A DNA stretch of 64,000 nucleotides from Brasenia schreberi (Eukaryota; Streptophyta; Magnoliopsida; Nymphaeales; Cabombaceae). Made by a program: the position numbers and the translations under genes. The number at the start of each line of letters is the position of its first letter. The stretch's first letter is position 1. The stretch is taken from positions 2,002,001-2,066,000 of the forward strand of contig JAYKKT010000056.1 in assembly GCA_036023115.1 (NCBI GenBank), written 5' to 3'. Below are positions 10,761 through 24,284 of the stretch, one piece after another. The notes under the pieces were generated by a model, which saw nothing but the letters and a program-made list of their open reading frames with translations, searched no databases and had not been told where the DNA came from.

Positions 10761-11929
10761 ATCTTAATTTATCCTCTTAAATAAACCTAAAAATAAAAGA
10801 AAATAACAACATAAGAAAAAAATAAAATCACGACTCAGTTCATAAATTTCTACTTTAAACTACCAAAACACCCAAAGACATTCACACTTCATAAATTACC
10901 ATAGATTCATTAAAAACCTATTCATCCACTTCATAAATTGTCATTTAAAGAAGAGAAAGGCATATAACACAAGTAGATAAAATCAATATGAAAAACAACA
11001 AAAATGATATAAAATATGATATACCATAAGCAAGTAGAGCGGTTCCTAAAGGTGTTGCATTGTCACCATTGTCGTTGCTGGAGTAGTGGTAACATGGTGG
11101 TGTTGTCGGACTGCTTGGGTAGCTTCTCTGCCTTGCAATACTTGGACAAATACAAAAAAACACAATGAAGAATTTGAGCATTCGGGTTACCGTATATAAA
11201 CCAAGGGTATATCACTTGTATCATGCGATATGAAAGTATCTTCAAGCTGTATCACGTGATATAGACTGATACAATGACAATGTGCAATACGGATAACACT
11301 GCATATATATACTAGTTATCGTAGAGAGAGAGAGCCTTATAAAATCCAGAATGTAAAAGGTGAAAAATGTCGGCTATTTCCATAATTATAGTTTTTTTCA
11401 TGAAGGCCCATTTCTTTGAGACACTATTTAAGATGTTTGGAGCACAAGATCACCATATTACTCTTTAATTTTCACTTGCATACATTAGTTTTGACTTTTT
11501 AGTTGTTGTCACAATGATTAAATCTTTTGCACTCTTAGCCGAATTGAATTTCATAACATATGGTTAATATGTAATTGATTGTATGAATACAAAAGTGTAA
11601 TTTGACTGTGTATTCCTTAGTTCAAGTCAAAATTTAATAATATTTTTGAGATTTTGTTATATATATACATATGTATATTCTTACATTGTGAAGCATTCAA
11701 ATAGTGATGCCAAGGAACTTGATCAAAATTATCCTGAGGTACTAGGATTGCTTAAAGATTCAACAATATTTTTGTGGGTGAGAGTGTATCCCTTGTCTCT
11801 TGCAAGTTTTAACTTAATATGTAATAATTTAAATGATTACCCTATGTGTAAAACTATAAAGCTCATTATTTGGTAAAAATTGACGCCGGTTCCTGTTCTT
11901 GAGAAGAGCTTTCTTCTAGTATAGTATGT

Positions 11930-12030
<101 letters not shown>

Positions 12031-12845
12031 GCACTTGTGTTGTCTGCTAGCATTCCTAAAACGGTATCACTTGCAGGCTTACAACCGTCACTTGCAGGCT
12101 TACAACTGTCATAACTATGGTGGAGTGCATGGCTGACACAATAAAGATGTTTATGCACTAATTTCGGTCTAAAAGCTGAGATGGTTCTACCAATTTTTTC
12201 CTCTAGATGGAATGCATAGAAAAATCAAAGGAAATATAGATCAACCAACATTTCTTAAATTTGTAATATGTGAAAGCACTACCTTTCAACGACCATGTAG
12301 GTTGCTTAGTTATCAATAGCGTACTATAGCGAATTAATGTCCGTTCAAGCATTATAGCAGCTTGATGTTAACGGGTGTTCCTTTTTGGTGCTAATTGCAC
12401 TGTCAAAAGCGATATAGCGGTCCGGTATATCCATAATAGCATCCAGAGTCGAGTCGATCCAATGGATATGGGTCAACCCGACTCAAAAAAAAACCCTAAA
12501 GTGACAGACTGAGTATTCGTCTCTCTCTCTCTCTCCCCTTTACGCCTTTCGTTGCCACCGGCCAATCACACCACCACCAACGATAGACCGTTATCCACCA
12601 ATGATGGTCAAATCCCACTACCAGTGACTCTCTCTCTTAAAGCCAGTAATGGCTAGCGTTGCAATAATTCTCTCTATGCAACAAGCAACGGCTCGCCCCC
12701 TTCTGTGTTTGCTTCTCTCTCTGTGTTATCTCTCTTTGTTAATGCTCTCTATCTCTGTCTCTCTGTTTATGCTCTCAAGCTCTTGTTATAATTGAGCCCT
12801 TTCACTACCCATCTCCCTCTCCCATGCTCTCTAGCTCTTGCCGAA

Positions 12846-12849
<4 letters not shown>

Positions 12850-12876
<27 letters not shown>
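12850..12876. repeat. (TA)n microsatellite
   Basis: A pure 27-bp TA tract following a CT-rich region. Confidence 0.95.
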
Positions 12877-13474
12877 ACAGTGACATTGTTTATTCATAAG
12901 TCTGGTGGTTACCTTTAATTCTCTCTTTGAAAATGTAACAGACGAATGTTTTGAACTTGTTATTTGTTAAGTTGTTATATTGATGCATGTTACTATTGTT
13001 ACTTTAAAAATATTATAAATATTTTGGTTATTTGGTGGATGTTATATTTTGATTCTTAAATCTATGATGTTTTGTGAGTATTATATTTTCTTTTGTATCT
13101 TGAAGATTTTTTATGTTTTAAAAGCATTTATTTCTCCACCACTCTAACATTATTCTATTCCTTTTACAAGTAAGTATAATCTATTCCATTGCTCAAATTA
13201 GATTGGACCATAGTCACCATACTTGAGGAGATAAGTATAATGTATATTACTTTCTTTTAATTCTTTTACATATTACTTAGAATAAGTTGGTATCAGAATA
13301 ACTTGGTTGCATTTATGCTTTTATTTTTTAATTTAAGTTTAACAATTCAATATGCATATGTCATGAAATTTATTGTTTATCTTCTTAGAATTTGTTTATT
13401 TAGTTTAATTCATATTTATGAAAGCGGTGGTCATGTGTTTATTGATATTTCTTAGAAATTAGAGAATCCATTAT

Positions 13475-15725
13475 CAACAACAACAACAACTAAGCCTTTT
13501 CCCATACTAGACGGGGTCGGCTACATGGATTCTTTGTTTCCACAAATCCCTATCGTGTGCCATGTTAGCAGTTAACTCCCAATAAGCCTGATCATTCTTA
13601 GTTTTTCTAACCTTCTTACAGGTTCTTCTTTTGATCTTCTTTATATATGTCCAAACCATCTTAAACGATGTTCTCTCATTTTATCCTCTATTGGTGCCAC
13701 TCCTAATTTGTTTCTAATAACCTCATTATGTATACGGTCTTTTCTTGTATGACCACTCATCCATCTCAACATCTTCATTTTTGTCACAGACATCTTTTGT
13801 ACATATTGATGATTAACTGCCCAACACTCAGAACCATAAAACATGGCAGGCCTAATTGCTGCTCTATAATATTTACCTTTTAATTTTAATGGTATATTCT
13901 CATCACAAAGAATACCTGATGCTCCTCTCCATTTTAACCAACTAGGATTAATTTTATGTGTAACATCTTCATCAATTCTTTTATCACTCTGAAAAATTGA
14001 CCCTAGGTATTTAAAACTTTCCTTTTGGGGAATACAATGTGTGCCAATTTTAATTTCTATGTCCTCTAAAGTAACCAAATGATCAAACTTACATTTCATA
14101 TATCTTGTCTTTGTTCTACTAAGTCGGAGGCCTTTGCTTTCTAGTGTTTCTCTCCATAGTTCTAATTTTCTATTAACTTTTTCCTTAGACTCCTCCACTA
14201 ATACAATGTCATATGCAAATAACATACACCAAGATACTTAATCTTGAATATGTTTTGTTAACTCATCCATCACCATTATAAATAAGTATGGACTTAAAGT
14301 TGATCCTTGATGTAACTCAATATTAACTTCAAAGAAGTCTGTCGTTCCTTCATGAGTCCTCACACATGTTTTTGCACCATCATACATGTCTCTTATAAGG
14401 TTAATATATGTCAATGGGATACCTCTTTTTTCCAAAGTTCTCCAAAGAACCTCCCTCGGTAGCCTATCATAAGCTTTTTCTAGATCAATAAATATCATGT
14501 GAAGGTCTTTCTTTTTTGCTCTAAAATGTTCCATAAGACGTCTCAAAAGGTGAATCGCTTCAATAGTAGATCTGCCTGGCATGAATCCAAATTGGTTCTC
14601 TATTGTACTTGATACTTGTCTTAACCTACGTTCGATAATTCTTTCCCATAATTTCATAGTATGACTCATTAACTTGATACCTCGATAATTCGCACAATTT
14701 TGAATGTCTCCCTTGTTCTTATATATTGGTATAAGTATACTTGTTCTCCATTCCTCGGGCATCTTTTGGGTTTTTCATATTTCATTAAATAGTCTTGTGA
14801 GCCAAGTGATTCCTATTTCTCCTAGTATTTTCCAAACTTCTATAGGAATATTATCTGGTCCTACCGATTTACCACCTTTCATATGTTTAAAAGCCTCTTT
14901 GACTTCATTCTTTTGAATACGTCGGTAGAAATTGTGGTTTATATACTTTTCTGACTTGGCTAAATCTCCTAAACTAATACTAACATCTTTATTTTCATTA
15001 AAAAGATTTTAAAAATAGTTTTTCCATCTATTTCTTATATCATCATTTGCCACTAGAATTTTTTCATCATCGTCTTTTATGCATCTAACATAATTAAGAT
15101 CTTTAGTTTTCTTATCTCTAGCCCTAGCTATCCTAAAAATATCTCTTTCACCCTCTTTTGAGTTGAGTTTTTTATATAAGTCCTCTCAAATCTTAGCTTT
15201 TGCTTCACTAACGACCTTTTTCGCTTCCTTCTTTGCTTTCTTATAAGCTTCTAAAGTTTCACTAGTTTTCTTAGCATAATGTAATTTGTAACATGCCCTC
15301 TTTGCCTTGATTTTATTTTGTACTACTTCACTCCACCACCAAACTTCTTTTTGTGCCGGTACACCTCCCTTAGATACCCCTAACACATCTTTCGCCACTT
15401 TCCTAATATGTATAGCCATATTGTTCCACATATGAGAGGGTGTGCCAACATAATTCCAAACATCTCCTTGAAGGACTTTCTGTTTAAATATATCTTCTTT
15501 CTCGCTTTTAAGGTTCCACCATTTAGTCCGAATAGTTCGATGCACTCTTTTCTTCTTTGTTCATTTTTTTATTTGTAAATCCATAACTGAAAGTCGATGA
15601 TGGGTGGTTAAGCTTTCTCCTGGAATTACCTTACAATCTTTACAACACGCTCTATCTTTTTTCGTACAAATAAAGTAATCAATTTGTGTTTGTGAAAAGC
15701 CACTCTTATAAAGTATGATAAAGTA
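13475..15725 (-). mobile_element. RTE-clade LINE, copy 2 (5'-truncated)
   Basis: The minus strand reads from a truncated endonuclease to a (TTG)n tail, seen on plus as caacaacaac at 13,475. The endonuclease C-terminus is visible (SGFSQTQIDYFICTKKDR, CKVIPGESLTTHHRLSVMDL, 15,715-15,561). Next come the connector (KWWNLKSEKEDIFKQKVL, VWWWSEVVQNKIKAKRACY), RT ([58 protein letters not shown]), and the C-terminal MREHRLRWFGHI. It is the best preserved copy here, yet the catalytic FADD has become FAYD (about 14,210) and several stops are present. Upstream sequence is absent, as usual for incomplete reverse transcription. Confidence 0.93.
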
Positions 15726-17634
15726 TATGGGCGGTTGATGGGCGCATATGATAAAGTATGTCAAGTCTGATTATCTGCATATGAAATTGAAAAAGTGTGT
15801 TTGCTAGTTTCCTCGTGGACCTATTGTTGTGTCATGCTTTATATGATATGGACGGTAACGGAGGCGACTACTAACGGGTGACTTCTTTTTCAACTGGATG
15901 AACTTTTCAAGGATGTCTCAACTAATTAAATTTTACCATGATACTGCAGGCTATGCGGTTCCTAGATTTGCTCAAGGTTGCGTGACATCTTACTATGCAG
16001 CTTCAAGTGCATCTCATTTTGCTATATCTCAAATCACACGACGCGTTGAAGGGGTGGAATCACATAATCAAAAAGAATGAAAATAGTCTGAATATTCTGA
16101 GAGACAAGCAAGAAGATTGCTTCAGTTTTGGATTTCGACATCGATACGAGAAACTTGTATTTTTGAAGCAGCTGGGGAACTATCATTTATTTTTCTGTGT
16201 AATACTTATGAAGGCTGTAAATCAATATAGTAAGTTACCGCATTCTAATGGTGATGTTAAACAGAGGTACTTCTGTTCAATTTTGCAATAATCTCCTTTG
16301 TGCTTAACTATGAAGGATAAAAGCCTCAAGTCAAATAAATCATGATTGGAAAATGAAATCTTGTGCCTTTTTTCCATGTGTTTTTATCTCAACGCATATC
16401 GTAAGAGATGTCTTTTGTCCAATCACTCAATAGGGTGAGCTTGATTTTATCCTCTCATACCCAGTTGGAAGCCCAGATAAAGGAGAAGGGTTGTGTTAGG
16501 TAGTTAGGGGCTAATAATTTTTTGTTAGATCTTAGGATTGGTGCATTTTTTTTCTGGCTCTTGTTTACCTTTGAAAGTTAAGCCTTCTTGAGGTCGTGAT
16601 TAATGGACTCAACAGGTTTGTGTGGTACAATCAAGGGAACTCGTTTTTATGCAGCCTACCTTGCGGGCTCATCTGACTGAGTTTCTCTTGCCAGCCCATT
16701 CACTAAATAGGCCCAGTCTAAGCTAGTTATTGGGTTTTCAATCAAGAGAAATCAAGAGCAAACTCTGTCATATTTGTGATCTAATTTAGTAAATTTAACC
16801 AATTATTAGATAAGTTTAATTATTATATTTTGAGCTCGCACATCTTGCATTTGTCTCCTTCATCTTTTGTGTTCATTTCAGTCAACAAATAAGGCAAAAA
16901 ATTGTAATGCAATTAGAAATATTGTTGCCGCAATTTGTTTTATTCTCTGCATAGTTTGATCTGTAGGGTTTCAAGGAAGCTGAGCTCACTGTGGTTGCAG
17001 CCATGCTTGGCTTGGGTCTGCTTAGTCCGAGTATGAACAGCCTAAGTATCCAGCCACCACGTAAAGGAGAGGAGTTTTATTAATAAACCAAATGAGCAAA
17101 GTACGGAAATACAGTTTAAGATTTTCAGTTTCTTTAACTCAAGCCAATAAAAAGCAAAGCTTAATGGATCCCCCAGCATTACTTGTTCATGGACGGATTT
17201 GATGAGCCTAATTGAGTCAAGCTCAAGTTCTTGTTCAAGCGACTCAAATGACTTGTTTTTTTTCAGAAATTGAATGCATTTAATAAGATTCGTGACGGAT
17301 TGTGAAAAGACTGAAACATGCTCGATTATGGCCAATGTTGGTTGGATACGCTGCTCATATGGCACGTACCCTGGACACGAAAAGACACGAATGCGGCTAA
17401 TTTTTGGTATCATAGAGTTCTTCCCATAAGCTGCTTTATTAGAATTACAAACAAACGAATTCCATACGCAAGATATCGTGGATCAAGTAGATTCTAGCTA
17501 AAGTTAAAATGTAATTTCACAATGTCAACCTCAAGTATGGTAAGAATAGCGAGACGCCTCATTCCTTTTTCTTTCTCTGATTTAGACCACTGGTATCCGG
17601 AAGCTGAAAGTAGACATGGTCGGTTTATAACACA
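15726..17634. other. Intergenic stretch, no recognised gene
   Basis: Open frames at 15,898-16,291 (+) and 17,042-17,413 (-, 123 codons) have no domain or motif I recognise. A short tatgataaagtat sequence occurs twice just beyond the LINE 5' end (about 15,713 and 15,749). The last bases may belong to a 5' LTR of the Copia element that follows, because its primer site starts at 17,635, but no partner LTR is visible. Confidence 0.35.
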
Positions 17635-17647
17635 TGGTATCAGAGTC
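17635..17647 (+). promoter_or_regulatory. Copia primer-binding site
   Basis: TGGTATCAGAGTC matches the initiator tRNA-Met primer site of plant Copia elements almost perfectly. It is preceded by ...ataacaca, a suitable LTR end, and followed within 150 bp by gag-like coding sequence. Confidence 0.75.
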
Positions 17648-19585
17648 TCATTTTGAAGAATTCGAGCACATTGAGAAGTTTGCCAAAATTACAAAATTCG
17701 TGAAATCATTCTAAACTTGAGATAATTCTAAAACTTTTATTTTTACATATAATGAAAAGCAAAAATAAATCTTTTAGATGCATTCTTGACTCGAAATGTT
17801 ATCAAAGTTGGGCAATGACTATGAAAAAGTATTTTTTGTCTAAAGACTTTTAAGATTATATTGATGGTATAATCCAAGAAACGATTTTAGATATTGAAGG
17901 TTTGGATGATGATGGTGTTTTTAAGACACATGAAAAATATAAGTAAAATTTAAAACTTCAGAAAAGATTAATGCTAAAATAACTTAGATTATTTATCAAA
18001 ATGTAGATGAAAAACTTAAAAATAAAATTAGCGTTTTCGAAAGTATTTTTGAAACTTGAGAATATTTGAAAAAGATTCACTCTGAAGATGATTTTGTCTT
18101 TCAAATTGATTTAATGGAAAGGACAATAATATTTAATCAAGGGAATTTAACCATTAGAGACTATCACAATGAGTTTTCGTAATTATGGACTCAACTTTGA
18201 AGTTTTGATAAATTCGGAAAACTTCAAAAAATGAATGAATTTCAAAAGTTTTTGGATAATCAATGTTTTTTTTTGTTTATACGCGGCTTTCGAAAACATT
18301 ATATCAAACTTAATACATAGAAAACCTAGACCAAAAGGATACTCATTTTTTGCCGATCTTGTTACGAAGGAAACAAGATTAAAAAATATCAATGTTACAA
18401 AAGAAAACATTCTTCCCACCTCCAAACCGTGAACTAATATAAAGGTGTACAAGCTCCCACATGTGAAAAACTTCAAAGGACCAAGAGAAAGAACAAACAA
18501 GAAACCCATGAGACCATGGCCAAATAAAGACATCATATGTCACTATTGCAAGAAAAGTAGGCATATAAAAACCACTTGTACTCTTCTTTGAAAGAAATTT
18601 AGAAATGTGAAAGCCGTGGAAGATAAAGACGGAGGAGCCTTATCTACCAACATCAAAGTATATATAGAGGAAATGTTTAAAGAAAAGGCAAGCATTTCCG
18701 AAAATGCTCTCTTCACTTCTCAAGGTATGTCTTCATTTTTAAATTCGGACGCTTCTTTTCATATGACTCATTGTGATAAATCATTGAATAACCCCTATGA
18801 TATCTTTGGAAAGCACGTGTTTACGGCCGATAGCACAAAACTTCTAATTTAAAAAGTAAGAAATTTTGAAAAAAGATAATTTTAAAATTCAAAATATTAG
18901 TTTTATACCTAAACTCAATTTAAACTTACTTTTGATTGCTCAAATTTGTGATAATGATTATATAGTTTACTTTCTCATCCAAGCATTGTATGGTGTACGA
19001 TCACGATCGAAAAAGGTGATTGGTCAAGGCTATAGAGAAAGTGAACTATGTAAAATGGATTGTTTAGTTATGCCAAAGTTTTAATCTTATAATGTAGCCC
19101 AACATGCTACTCTTTGGCATAAACGACTTGGACATTTGGATATGTATAAACTATGAAATTTTGCTTTGTTGAAAAAAATTGGGAAACAAAAGTTTGAATG
19201 TAAAGAATGTGTTTTTGGAAAAATGCATCATTTTTTTTTTAGAAAGAAATTATGTACCAAGCAAAGCTTTTGAATTAATACATTCTAATGTTTGGGGCTC
19301 TGCCCCTATTGTTTCTAAGGGAGGAGTTCAATATTCTGTGATATTTGTGGATGACTTTACTTGGATATATCTTTTGAAGCACAAATCAGAAGTATTTAAA
19401 AAGTTTGTAATTTTTTACATGGTTAGAAATCAATTTGACTCAACTATTAAGATTTTTCGATCTGATTCAAGAGCAGAATACGTGTCTAATGTATTTCAAA
19501 AGTTTATTTAAACTAATAGAATTTTGTATAAAAAATCTTACACTAAAACCCTTCAACAAAATGGCTTAGCTGAAAGAATTTGTAC
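17648..19585 (+). pseudogene. Third Ty1/Copia element: gag, protease and integrase, truncated
   Basis: Plus-strand order: gag with YQSWAMTMKKYFLSKD (about 17,805), a canonical CX2CX4HX4C knuckle CHYCKKSRHIKTTC (18,541-18,582), and a protease remnant SDASFHMT (about 18,748) where DSGA is expected. Integrase then shows LWHKRLGHLDMY (19,113), the ECKECVFGK zinc part, a core with LIHSNVWG and FRSDSRAEY (19,279-19,480), and TLQQNGLAERI (about 19,550), which carries the third catalytic residue. Homology stops near 19,585 where GGTTC-rich repeats begin, so RT and RNase H are absent. Many stops and frameshifts make it dead. Confidence 0.88.
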
Positions 19586-19589
19586 TAGG

Positions 19590-20350
19590 CCAATAATCGG
19601 TTGGAACATGGAACTAGGGACCATCCCATTTGGTTCTAGTTCCACCTTTGATGGAACCGTAATTGGGTCAGAACCAAAATTGTTGGTTTTATATCTTTTT
19701 TAATTTAAATTTAAATTTTTTTTTCTGGTTTCAAGCAGTTTATGACTCAAATCAATTCTAGCTCTAAACTGACCCAGTAGCAACCAGAATCGCATTGGGC
19801 CAAGAACAGTTGGAACATGGAACTAGGAACCATCCAATTCGGTTCCAGTTCCACCTTTGACTGCATCGGGACTAGAGCATCATATCACCCCAAAGAAAGC
19901 CCAAGTGGGCAAACCTGAGTAGGAATGTCCCCATGTCTTCAAAAAGGGCAACAAAATTCGAAAAATTTGTTGATATTATGGGTCGAAATTAGCAAAACCC
20001 AAAAAATGCCCAAATATTCAAAAGGGTTTATGTTAAATTCTTTTTCAAAAAGATTTTTGAAAAATCGAACTCCTTTGAAACTTCTTGAAAGAAGGATCAA
20101 AGTCGATTGTATAACCCTGAATAGAGGAATTTATACTTTTCGAAAAGTAGAGTCTTCCAAAAATAAATTGGCGATATTTCAAAGAACCCTGACATACAAG
20201 ATTAAGCCTTGTTCAAAATCATTTTTAATATTTTTTCTGGTTTCAAATAGTTTATGGCTTTAACCAGTTCCGGTTCGGCGGTTCCAAATAGGAATCGGAA
20301 CTGGTCCAGTCCCATATAAGTTCTGGTTCCTGGTTCTAGATTTACCTAGA
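19590..20350. repeat. GGTTC/GGAAC-rich repeat blocks, hAT-like non-autonomous
   Basis: Three blocks (about 19,595-19,690, 19,745-19,885 and 20,255-20,350) are dense in ggttcc / ggaacc words. The phrase ttggaacatggaactagg occurs at about 19,601 and again at about 19,811. Motifs occur in both orientations, so the blocks can fold back. Comparable blocks lie at 45.36-45.74 kb, 62.69-63.02 kb and 63.6 kb. Plant hAT-derived short elements often have this composition; exact ends were not resolved. Confidence 0.5.
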
Positions 20351-20389
20351 ACCAAACTAGAGGGATTGTGGCAGCCCAATATGGGGGTA

Positions 20390-20510
20390 AAGAACTCTCA
20401 AGCAGGGTTCGTCCATTTACAAGACTTGAACTTGAAACCTTGCTTAAGGGGCACAAGCGCTGAACCACTTGAACTACCCATGCTTGGTAGCCAAACGCCC
20501 CTTTCAAACC
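20390..20510 (-). repeat. tRNA-derived SINE-like unit
   Basis: On the minus strand the block carries an A-box-like GGTAGTTCAAGTGGTTCAGC (about 20,482-20,463) and, about 30 bases on, a B-box-like AAGTTCAAGTCTT (about 20,437-20,425). This is the internal RNA polymerase III promoter layout of tRNA-derived SINEs. It does not fold as an intact tRNA by eye, and no target-site duplication was found. Confidence 0.5.
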
Positions 20511-21085
20511 TAGGAAAAGATGGCCCTCTTGGTGAAATTTTGCAAGTAGATTCGAACATGGATATATGATCTAGGCTTGAAACTTTAAAACAGTGGATTA
20601 ATTTTCCCCAAAAAATAAAAGGGAAAAAAATAGTGGATTGATTCCTCTCGAAACCTATTTTCCAAATTACATGTACACCCTAATTAGAAAGCTGTTTCGC
20701 GATGCAGATATGCCTCTCATAACTAATCTTTTGCATATATACCCTTTCCTAAGCGTTTTGTTTATGGAGTTGCCTAATTAGGACAATTCGCATTTAACTA
20801 ATTTATACTTTTCGATTTGATGGTTCTAATTAAGCAAATTAAAGGAGGGTATATGTGTACAGAATTTGTTATAAAGGGGGTAACTATGGACAACAAGTTT
20901 CAAAAGGGGTATATATGCAAGTCGGCAAATAAGAGGGATGTACTCTACATCCAAATATCTTTTTCACTTTCATTCCATACAAGGCTAAGCAGGCTTAGGA
21001 CGTGGACTCACTTGATAATCTTTTGCATCAAAGCCATAAATATCAAGTGAAAAGACACCCATTTCACAAAACAAAAGCAAAGACT

Positions 21086-21420
21086 GAAATAAGGGAAAGC
21101 TTTATATTAGTACTATGTGGTTTACCGAAAATTCACTTTGGTACTTTGACTTAAATTATTTAAGTTTTAAAAACTCATCACTTTATACCATGAGCCTGAC
21201 ACTTCTTAGTGAACCGGGGAAGACGAGAACGCATGGCTAACGTTGACTCAACATTCACGTCAACCCAATAGTAGGATGGTGATCCGTTTCAAATCCAATA
21301 TCCATAATTTCATAGATATCCAAAATATACAGGATAAACAACCTATGAGCCAAAGTTCACTGTAATTCCTTCTATGTTTTAATCCCTATTTTCTTCCTTT
21401 CTCTCTCTAAAGTCTTCTAT
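21086..21420 (-). repeat. Dispersed repeat, inverted relative to a copy at 32.24-32.51 kb
   Basis: Its reverse complement aligns with 32,240-32,510, including a shared GGTTGACGTGAATGTTGAGT block and flanking words around a 'not start, gtactaaagt' segment. Identity is about 75% by eye. It resembles a short non-autonomous DNA transposon, but no terminal repeats were delimited. Strand is relative to the other copy. Confidence 0.55.
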
Positions 21421-21596
21421 CTCATAAATGGCATCACCATCACCGATAATTTCAAGCAGCATTTCGAAGGTACTTTGTCTTGCCGTTTTCTTTCTTTCTC
21501 AATACAGAAACAAGACCTCAAGAGTGAGAGAGAGGGGAATAATATCATTACTAACAAGTTGTTCTTTGTATTTCGCAACTCTTTTGCATTGTCTCC

Positions 21597-22016
21597 TTGG
21601 AGTATAAAAGACTCTCATTGGAGAAACTTTCAACACGACAAGAATATCCAAAGTATTTTCAGTCACTATGGAAAGTCATGCATACAGTGCATATATGCTA
21701 TATATGTATTATATATATATATGTATAGGAATGTGTATATATGTATGAACATATTTTTATGTAGTAATTGAAAAAGTAACCAATCTATATATATTACATA
21801 AAGAAAAAATGATATATACACACACACACACATTTAGCTAACCTGTGGTATGTATGTGGTATGGGTGAGTATGTGGCATCATAGAATATATAAGTGTTTA
21901 CCTTAAAAAGAAAAGATTATATATGTGTGTTTTCATAAAGCATCCCTAGGTATATGTGTGTGTGTGTGCATGCGTGTCGTAGGAGGGCATACAACTTTGA
22001 ATATCATTCATCAATG

Positions 22017-22076
<60 letters not shown>

Positions 22077-23638
22077 AATGTATACATGACATACACAAGG
22101 GCTGAACATTATGAAGGATGGCTCATACATGAAGTTAAAAGGCATGAAAATAGGAAAGTTTATCCAAACAAAAAGAGGCAGCCAACCGTTTTCATTCTCT
22201 TAAAATGGTTGAAGTTGCCAAAATTTTAATATCATGTGTTATGATAAATCTGTAGGCATCATGAAAATAGAAAGTTTGAATCCGACCGCAAAAGGCATCC
22301 TCCAATGCCTTCCAATTTAATGAAATTATTGATGACAAAAGGTCTCATCATCAAGGACTATGCAAAACCAAAATGGCAAGACTATTGATATATGACAAGT
22401 TGTTGTGTATGAAGGTCAAAGAAAGGAGACGAGAATTGGCATTCACGTCTTGGGAGAGCACGACTGAATGACTAATAAAAACCCATTAATATAACCAATG
22501 AAACTTAATATTAATAGCAAGATTTTTAGTAGACTACAAGGAAATAAATTCTAACTCCCAAAAATCAGATTTCCTTGTAGAATTCAGGATTCCTTTCATG
22601 GAAATATTTATCATTGGTGCTTCCTTTACAATGTAATTGGAGGATACTCTAATAAATAAGGGTCCACACCATGTAAGATCATCCAACCAATCCAAGAAAA
22701 TCATTTCTCTTTCTCTCTTGCTGTTACGTGTAGCTGCTATTGCAACCCGGTTTTCTGTTAAAGGCCATTGAGCAAATCATCGTCAACAAGAGGAATTCAT
22801 AGGGAGTAGGTCGTCGATTTGTTGGCACATCATCATATAATTCATTGCTTCTCTTTTTAAATAGTTGACCTGAGGGGTTTCAGAATTAAAGGTTGCAATG
22901 CTCAACTCAAGTGCACAAATTCTCTTTGTACCCATCAATCAATATTCACCGTAACTTGTCTTCTGTTCTTTCTTTGTTTTTATACACAATATATATTATA
23001 CGAGGCCAAAAGTCTTTCGTTTATCCCAAGGGAAATTCTGAAGATTTATTCATATGAAAGGTGTCACCCGGTTGTGATCAAACTCTATTAATCCCAGCGT
23101 TTTCCGTAGTTTGCGTAATCGGCCTTGCTTATCCCATGAATTGAATTGCAATACAAATCTAAGATTTGATAGTCATTGTGATCCCAACTAGTTATTCTCT
23201 TCTTCCTCGTGTCAATTTATTAAAGCCTAGTTCTAAAAATAACACATGTGAACACTTTTCCTAATCCTATGTGACCTAGCCGACTATCAAATAAAAACAT
23301 ATAATCCCAACCCCAAAATTTTCCTAGCACTCCCATTAGCTGAGTAATGCAAGTCCAACTGATGTCCCTACATGAATAAGAAAGAGGGCCCCACCTCCCG
23401 ATGTTCATCCTCTTTCTAGTGTGCGGAAATTTCAGATTTAAACAAGTCAAATGAATTGCTAGTGCAAAGGTTTACCATTTTTCAACGGGATAAGATGACC
23501 TTTTGTGAAAAGAACCAATATGGCCACACAAGCCCTTGGAGCGTTTGGAGATGAGTTCTAAAATATTATTTTCATTTATCTCTCTTTTAAGTGGATTATT
23601 GTAAATCAAGGTTCCACAGAATCAAAGTTGCACACAAT
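21597..23638 (+). repeat. Left long direct repeat (candidate 5' LTR)
   Basis: Aligned with 29,863-31,694 at roughly 85-90% outside indels. It contains a (TA)n tract at 22,022-22,072 and short GT runs. About 245 bp (22,432-22,677), including the only segment with taataaataaggg near the expected promoter site, are missing from the right copy. Confidence 0.75.
22022..22072. repeat. (TA)n microsatellite, about 51 bp
   Basis: A pure TA tract inside the left long repeat. The matching place in the right repeat (about 30,287) has only a few TA units, so the tract expanded or shrank after duplication. Confidence 0.95.
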
Positions 23639-23644
23639 TCTATT

Positions 23645-23662
23645 TTGGCACTCTCAGTGGAA
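23645..23662 (+). promoter_or_regulatory. Candidate primer-binding site of the LARD-like element
   Basis: TTGGCACTCTCAGTGGAA lies seven bases after the left repeat ends. It resembles the TTGGCGCCGTCNGTGGGAA-type sites of some Gypsy elements with several substitutions. Position supports it; sequence alone would not. Confidence 0.4.
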
Positions 23663-24284
23663 CCCAGGGGTCTACCGATTGGCAGGTTTGAAATTTTTGC
23701 TTTTCTTGTGAGCAAATTGGTTGAAACCTTAGACAAGATGCACCTAGAGTTGGGCATACTTACCTATTTTCACACACTCAATTACACCATTATTTGCTAC
23801 ACACTTGAACAAATGTTGTGTATATTGGGCCTCATATTCTATGTAACAAATACACACACAAGCACTTAGAATTTTTATTCAAGAATTTAATTGTATTTGT
23901 TCTAATTATATATAACTTTATATGTTCAATGCAATATGTGGTCTAATAAGGAGGAGGATCTTGATGACTTTGAATATGTAAATAACCTACAAAGAGTAGG
24001 AATGGTAGCATGTCTTGGAGAAAAATTAAAGAATATAACAAGAATGAGGTTGTTTCAAACAAATTATTATATCATAAAAGGGTAAAGAAATATGTTCGAG
24101 ATTGCCCAACCCAAGGAAAAAAATGAACTTAGATCTCAACTCAACAGGAAAGAAACAAAAATGAGATATCATTCACTCAAGAGCAATACCCACAATTTCT
24201 AGAGTTATTGTTGTCCCCAATCCGATTATAAAAAAGTAATAGATTTATTAATAGGGGAAAACCTATCAATAACATTTTACTTCC

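Noticed and set aside
15898..16291. Two overlapping plus-strand frames (60 and 98 codons)
   Set aside because: No domain recognised. The stretch might be decayed transposon DNA, but no motif supports a family call.
17042..17413. 123-codon open frame on minus
   Set aside because: No recognisable domain, no plausible promoter or neighbour. It could be a chance frame, so it was not called as a gene.
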